A stretch of DNA of 64,000 nt from Pterois miles (lineage: Eukaryota > Chordata > Actinopteri > Perciformes > Scorpaenidae), in contig CAMQGK010000008.1 in the NCBI GenBank assembly GCA_947000775.1, positions 16,067,501-16,131,500 of the forward strand, in the 5' to 3' direction. Shown here piece by piece: positions 61,045-64,000 of the stretch (positions within the stretch are counted from its first letter, which is position 1; every line of letters starts with the position of its first letter). The position numbers and the translations under genes are program-made. The notes under the pieces are model-generated. The model ran no database searches. It had not been told where the DNA came from and was given only the letters and a program-made list of their open reading frames with translations.

Positions 61045-61056
61045 GTTATTTAAGCC
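61045..61056 (+). CDS. exoc6b: Candidate 12-nt alternative microexon of exoc6b
   Basis: Twelve bases, GTTATTTAAGCC, lie between an acceptor (ttatgttctgacag) and an exact GTGAGT donor at 61057-61062, inside the last coding intron. Joined to exon 9 (phase 2, ...GAGAA) it reads AAG-TTA-TTT-AAG-CC, and exon 10 supplies G then ATG. The result is Lys-Leu-Phe-Lys-Pro-Met, in frame and without a stop, inserting LFKP between LLEK and MKETS. Upstream is a CT-rich tract (61005-61027) and a TGC about 18 nt before the AG, the arrangement seen at SRRM4-dependent neural microexons. The canonical protein lacks these residues, so this would be an alternative isoform. Inference from splice signals and frame; no transcript evidence is available here. 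Confidence 0.6.
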
Positions 61057-61337
61057 GTGAGTATTGTCTCTGGTGTGTGTGTAGTGTTGGATTCTGGCAT
61101 GTACACAGACTACTTCATCAACTACTAAAGTGTGTACATACAGGAAAGAGCGCTAATGTTTTTGGCTGTGCGTTTAATATTACTTCAGGGATTTACACGG
61201 TCAAACACGTACATCGTCATCAAAAAATGTGGTGATGACTGATGTTTATCGCTGCAGCAACACCCACATTGTGTATCAGCGTAGAGTCTGAGCTCGCAGG
61301 ATAAGGACAAAAACTACACAGCCAAGTACCTGCCAAA

Positions 61338-61505
61338 CCCTGCAGGTTTCAACAAGTCAAATTTAAGACCTACTCCACGGCCATACTGGCAACATTAATA
61401 CATTTTTAAGCCAGAATTGGATTTAAGACATTTTGAGGCCTTCAATTTGGATTTTAGACTTTTTTGTGGAGGATATTTTAAGACCTTGCAGGAATCTGCC
61501 AGGTA
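61338..61505 (-). mobile_element. Fragment of the CAGGG...CCCTG MITE
   Basis: CCCTGCAGGTTTCAACAAGT followed by CAAATTTAAGACCTACTCC is the reverse complement of the MITE right end. The match continues through repeated TTAAGAC and AGACTTTT phrases. The left terminus is missing. It lies in the last coding intron downstream of the candidate microexon. Confidence 0.5.
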
Positions 61506-61641
61506 CACAGGAAGTTGTAATCTGATTTTGTGGACTATGTCCTGTGAAGGTTCTCACATATGCAGCTTTTTTTCCTTCATCTTTATTCAATAACCTGGTC
61601 TTTCAATGTGAGAGCATGACTTGATTTTACATTTACACCTC

Positions 61642-61645
<4 letters not shown>

Positions 61646-61674
<29 letters not shown>
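61646..61674. repeat. (TG)n microsatellite
   Basis: About 14 units in the last coding intron; a similar run of about 12 units is at 57727-57749. Confidence 0.93.
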
Positions 61675-61678
<4 letters not shown>

Positions 61679-62390
61679 ATACTACATTCATGTTTGCATT
61701 CAGTTAATCATCTGAAGTACCACAAATTTACACTTACACTAGTTTATATTCAAGCCTATATTTTAACTTTTAACACACTGTATGTGTAGATGTGAGGGAA
61801 AGCAGATATACGTCTGAGCTCAGTGTCTGAGTGCAGATGTACATCTGAGTCATGCTCTTGAAGATACGAGCTACGTACTTGTACACACTAGCAAGACACA
61901 CCAAGCTGATCCAGTTCACTGTTCAGTCCAGTCGACCTTCCTGAATCAGGGTCAGCGTTTTCTCTCCAGTGCACCAGAGAGCCCCGGCCTGGTGGTCCCT
62001 CTGTGCCCAGGAGGAAGCACCCTGCTGGGGCTTGTCTGGTCTGCTGGGCCCCTGAACTTCCTGGAGGTCCATAAGAAGTCCAGTGTTCTGCGACAAAACA
62101 CACAAACACACAGTCTCATGTGACACTGAGCACACCACGCTTTAAAACAGAAATGTCTTTTTCTTCTTTAACAGGGATGTGTGTCTACTGAGCATGCTCA
62201 TGCAATTATGCACTTGTGTGTTTTCCTAAATGCATCAGATGACCTACTCAGTGCATATTGTTACACTACAGCAGACCCTTCTTTGTCTTTATCCTTGTTT
62301 AATTTCTGGTTTCACTTTCTCTTCCTTTATAATCCACCTTTTCCTCCACCCTGCTGGTGCTTTGCTCACTTCTTTATTCTCCATCTCCAG

Positions 62391-62517
62391 GATGAAGGAG
62401 ACGAGCCGGAAGAACAACGTCTTCGCCCAGTTCAGGAAGACGGACAGAGACAGACAGAAACTCATCGACACCATCATCAAACAGCTACGCAACCTCATCG
62501 CACAGCACCACACCTAG
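62391..62517 (+). CDS. exoc6b: EXOC6B, terminal coding exon with stop
   Basis: 127 nt of coding sequence. The first G completes the split Lys, then it reads MKETSRKNNVFAQFRKTDRD, RQKLIDTIIKQL and RNLIAQHHT, followed by TAG at 62515-62517. The acceptor is ctccatctccag. KNN(M/V/I)FAQFRK is the conserved Sec15 C-terminal motif. The ending in HH(T/S), with Arg in TSRKNN and Ile-Asp in KLID, matches EXOC6B; EXOC6 ends differently as I recall. Residues 360-401 of the 401-residue fragment. Confidence 0.97.
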
Positions 62518-62773
62518 AGCGAGCCACCTGATTGGCCAGCGGGCCTGAAGCCACCATCCCCGTTGGCTGAATTCACCCCTGCAACCATTGGCTGATCTAT
62601 GCACCTTAACTTCGCTGGACTCCACTGAACTTCCAACAACCACAGCCAGTTCCTATTGGTCGTCTTCAAACCTGCAACCGCCTCGTTGGATAACAAGGTC
62701 ATACTTTTTAATTTCTTTGGTTCGTTTAAGCTACTTTTTCCAGAACAACAAACGTAACTGCCAGGGCCACAAG
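62518..62773 (+). other. exoc6b: exoc6b 3' untranslated region (proximal part)
   Basis: Sequence directly after the stop codon and before the transposon at 62774. No AATAAA is visible from here to the window end; the only near-consensus hexamers are ATTAAA at 63400-63405 and 63850-63855, both inside the transposon. The polyadenylation site is therefore not determined. Three ATTGG pentamers (62531, 62587, 62655) occur in the first 140 nt. Confidence 0.7.
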
Positions 62774-63995
62774 TAAATGTGACAGTTTGGGTGTTTTGCA
62801 GTGGGGTTGTATGAGGTACTTATCCAGAGTCAGTGTATACAGTAGAACCAGCATGGGAGCAAAGTAATGTACTGCTGTGGACGGGGGGCAGCAGCAAAAC
62901 AGATATCCAGGACGTTATCTATGTACTCGCCAAAGCAACCAGACTCCATTGGAAAAAAATAGTAATTTTACCTCACAGGAGCTGCTGTTGTACCGCTGCT
63001 TCCATCGGTTAGTTCGTTTGTGTTACTGTTGTTTTATCGTCATTGACTTTCCTTAGTTCGGATTCACCAAAGTGTCTAGTCGGACAGCTATATAGCTATG
63101 ATGAAGTGGTCCAAACATTTGACTTGTGCACCCCAGCTAAGTCCTGAAACAATCAAATGTGGTCAGTTCAGTCTGATCCCCAAATTATCCAAACAAAGGG
63201 ATACAGCGAGTGGACTGAAGTTTACATCTACAGTGTAGACGGACCACTGACACCCAGCGTGTTGCTATTTGACATTAGCTAAGTTAAGTTGGCAGGTAGC
63301 TAACTTGGTAGCTGAAGCTGCCATAAGGAATCACTACCCTGCAGTGTCGCAGTGTAGCGAGACTGGCATACTGTATAACATCTTTGCTTTAGGTTCAACA
63401 TTAAAAACAATTGTGTCAAAATTGAGCATAACTTAGCAGAACTATCACAGTCAAGGCAAAAATTCACCTGGAAAACAAGAACATAGCGCTAGCTAAGGCT
63501 GGTGTTAGCAAACGTTAGCTAGCCATAGTCCACATTTCAGTTGTTTCAATACGTAGCTGGGGTACACAGTCAAATGCTTGGATCACTTCACCATCTGGCT
63601 ATCAGTCTGACTAGTTTCTTGGAGATTCCTCCCCACGTATGGCCTAAGAGACTATTTTGTATAGCACAAACAAACTAACCAATCAAGGTGGTGGTAGACC
63701 GACTACTCCCATGTTCTGCAAGGTAATAGTACTGTGTTTTTCCCAATGGAGTCTGGTGGCTTTGGCGAGAACATAGATGGATGTAACATCTTCACATCCC
63801 CGTTTGTAAGGTCTGTCTCACAGCAAGGTAAAGCAATGAAAATATTCTCATTAAAATCCGTTTGGCTGCTGCCCCTGTGCTGATACTCCGGTCTGTTTCT
63901 CCAAACTGGGGGCGAACCGACCATCATCTACTAGGTAGTACACTGACCAAGTAATTCATACATCCCCACTTCAAAAAACCTGAACTATCCCTTTA
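62774..63995. mobile_element. Non-autonomous DNA transposon with long terminal inverted repeats
   Basis: The left arm (about 62774-63030) and right arm (about 63660-63995) are imperfect reverse complements. Left reads GTGGGGTTGTATGA, then CTCGCCAAAGCAACCAGACT and GGTTAGTTCGTTTGTG. The reverse complement of the right end reads GTGGGGATGTATGA, CTCGCCAAAGCCACCAGACT and GGTTAGTTTGTTTGTG in the same order. The outer ends are TAAA(T/G)G(T)GACAGTTTGGGT against TTAAAGGGATAGTTCAGGT. The 0.6 kb core has no credible coding frame. It begins 257 nt after the exoc6b stop codon, so it is probably transcribed as 3' UTR or lies just beyond it. Related single-arm or folded copies are at 34551-35060 and 60560-60846. 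Superfamily not assigned. Confidence 0.75.
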
Positions 63996-64000
63996 ACTTC

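Larger units (their letters stand above)
59442..62390 (+). other. exoc6b: exoc6b last coding intron
   Basis: 2.9 kb, GT-AG. Contains a 76-bp tandem duplication (60363-60490), a transposon arm (60560-60846), the candidate 12-nt microexon (61045-61056), a reverse MITE fragment (61338-61505), a TG run (61646-61674) and a GC-rich block (61905-62100). The last has an open frame on the minus strand but no recognised product. Confidence 0.85.

Overview
This window is nuclear DNA from a vertebrate, most likely a percomorph (spiny-rayed) teleost. Coding sequence is sparse and carried in short exons with GT-AG introns. The rest is rich in CA/TG and CT/GA microsatellites, minisatellites, tRNA-derived SINEs, LINE 3' tails (an AATAAAG motif followed by tandem TATCT/ATCTT units) and short non-autonomous DNA transposons of types common in fish. 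The organism call comes from repeat style and protein similarity as I remember them, not from a search.

One gene is present: the 3' half of exoc6b, which encodes exocyst subunit EXOC6B (Sec15B), on the + strand. Ten coding exons (313-410, 1122-1227, 1449-1558, 10735-10846, 11568-11702, 11897-12085, 23827-23968, 28810-28883, 59329-59441, 62391-62517) join in frame without an internal stop. They encode the last 401 residues of a protein of about 800. The paralogue call (EXOC6B rather than EXOC6) rests on residues such as STEVDDMIRKS, IDQFLQLADYDWM, FARAGP and the C-terminal QHHT. The 5' half lies upstream of the window. Sec15 sits in the octameric exocyst and couples Rab11/Sec4-type GTPases on secretory vesicles to the tether; the part encoded here corresponds to the C-terminal Rab-binding domain.

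Layout: 1-12.1 kb holds six exons around a 9.2 kb intron. 12.1-28.9 kb holds two exons among a 20-bp minisatellite (16.5-17.3 kb), a pyrimidine-rich array (19.9-20.9 kb) and purine-rich intron. 28.9-59.3 kb is a single 30.4 kb intron with large pyrimidine and purine tracts, a minisatellite with 174-bp higher-order repeats (41.0-41.9 kb), a 20-bp minisatellite (54.6-55.6 kb) and many transposon fragments. 59.3-64 kb holds the last two coding exons, a probable 12-nt microexon between them, and a 1.2 kb long-inverted-repeat transposon just after the stop codon.

The best candidate for something new is the in-frame 12-nt microexon at 61045-61056, which would add Leu-Phe-Lys-Pro near the C terminus. 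I see no operon, CRISPR array, secondary-metabolite cluster or intact transposase. Long open frames in the repeats follow from base composition and are not reported as genes.
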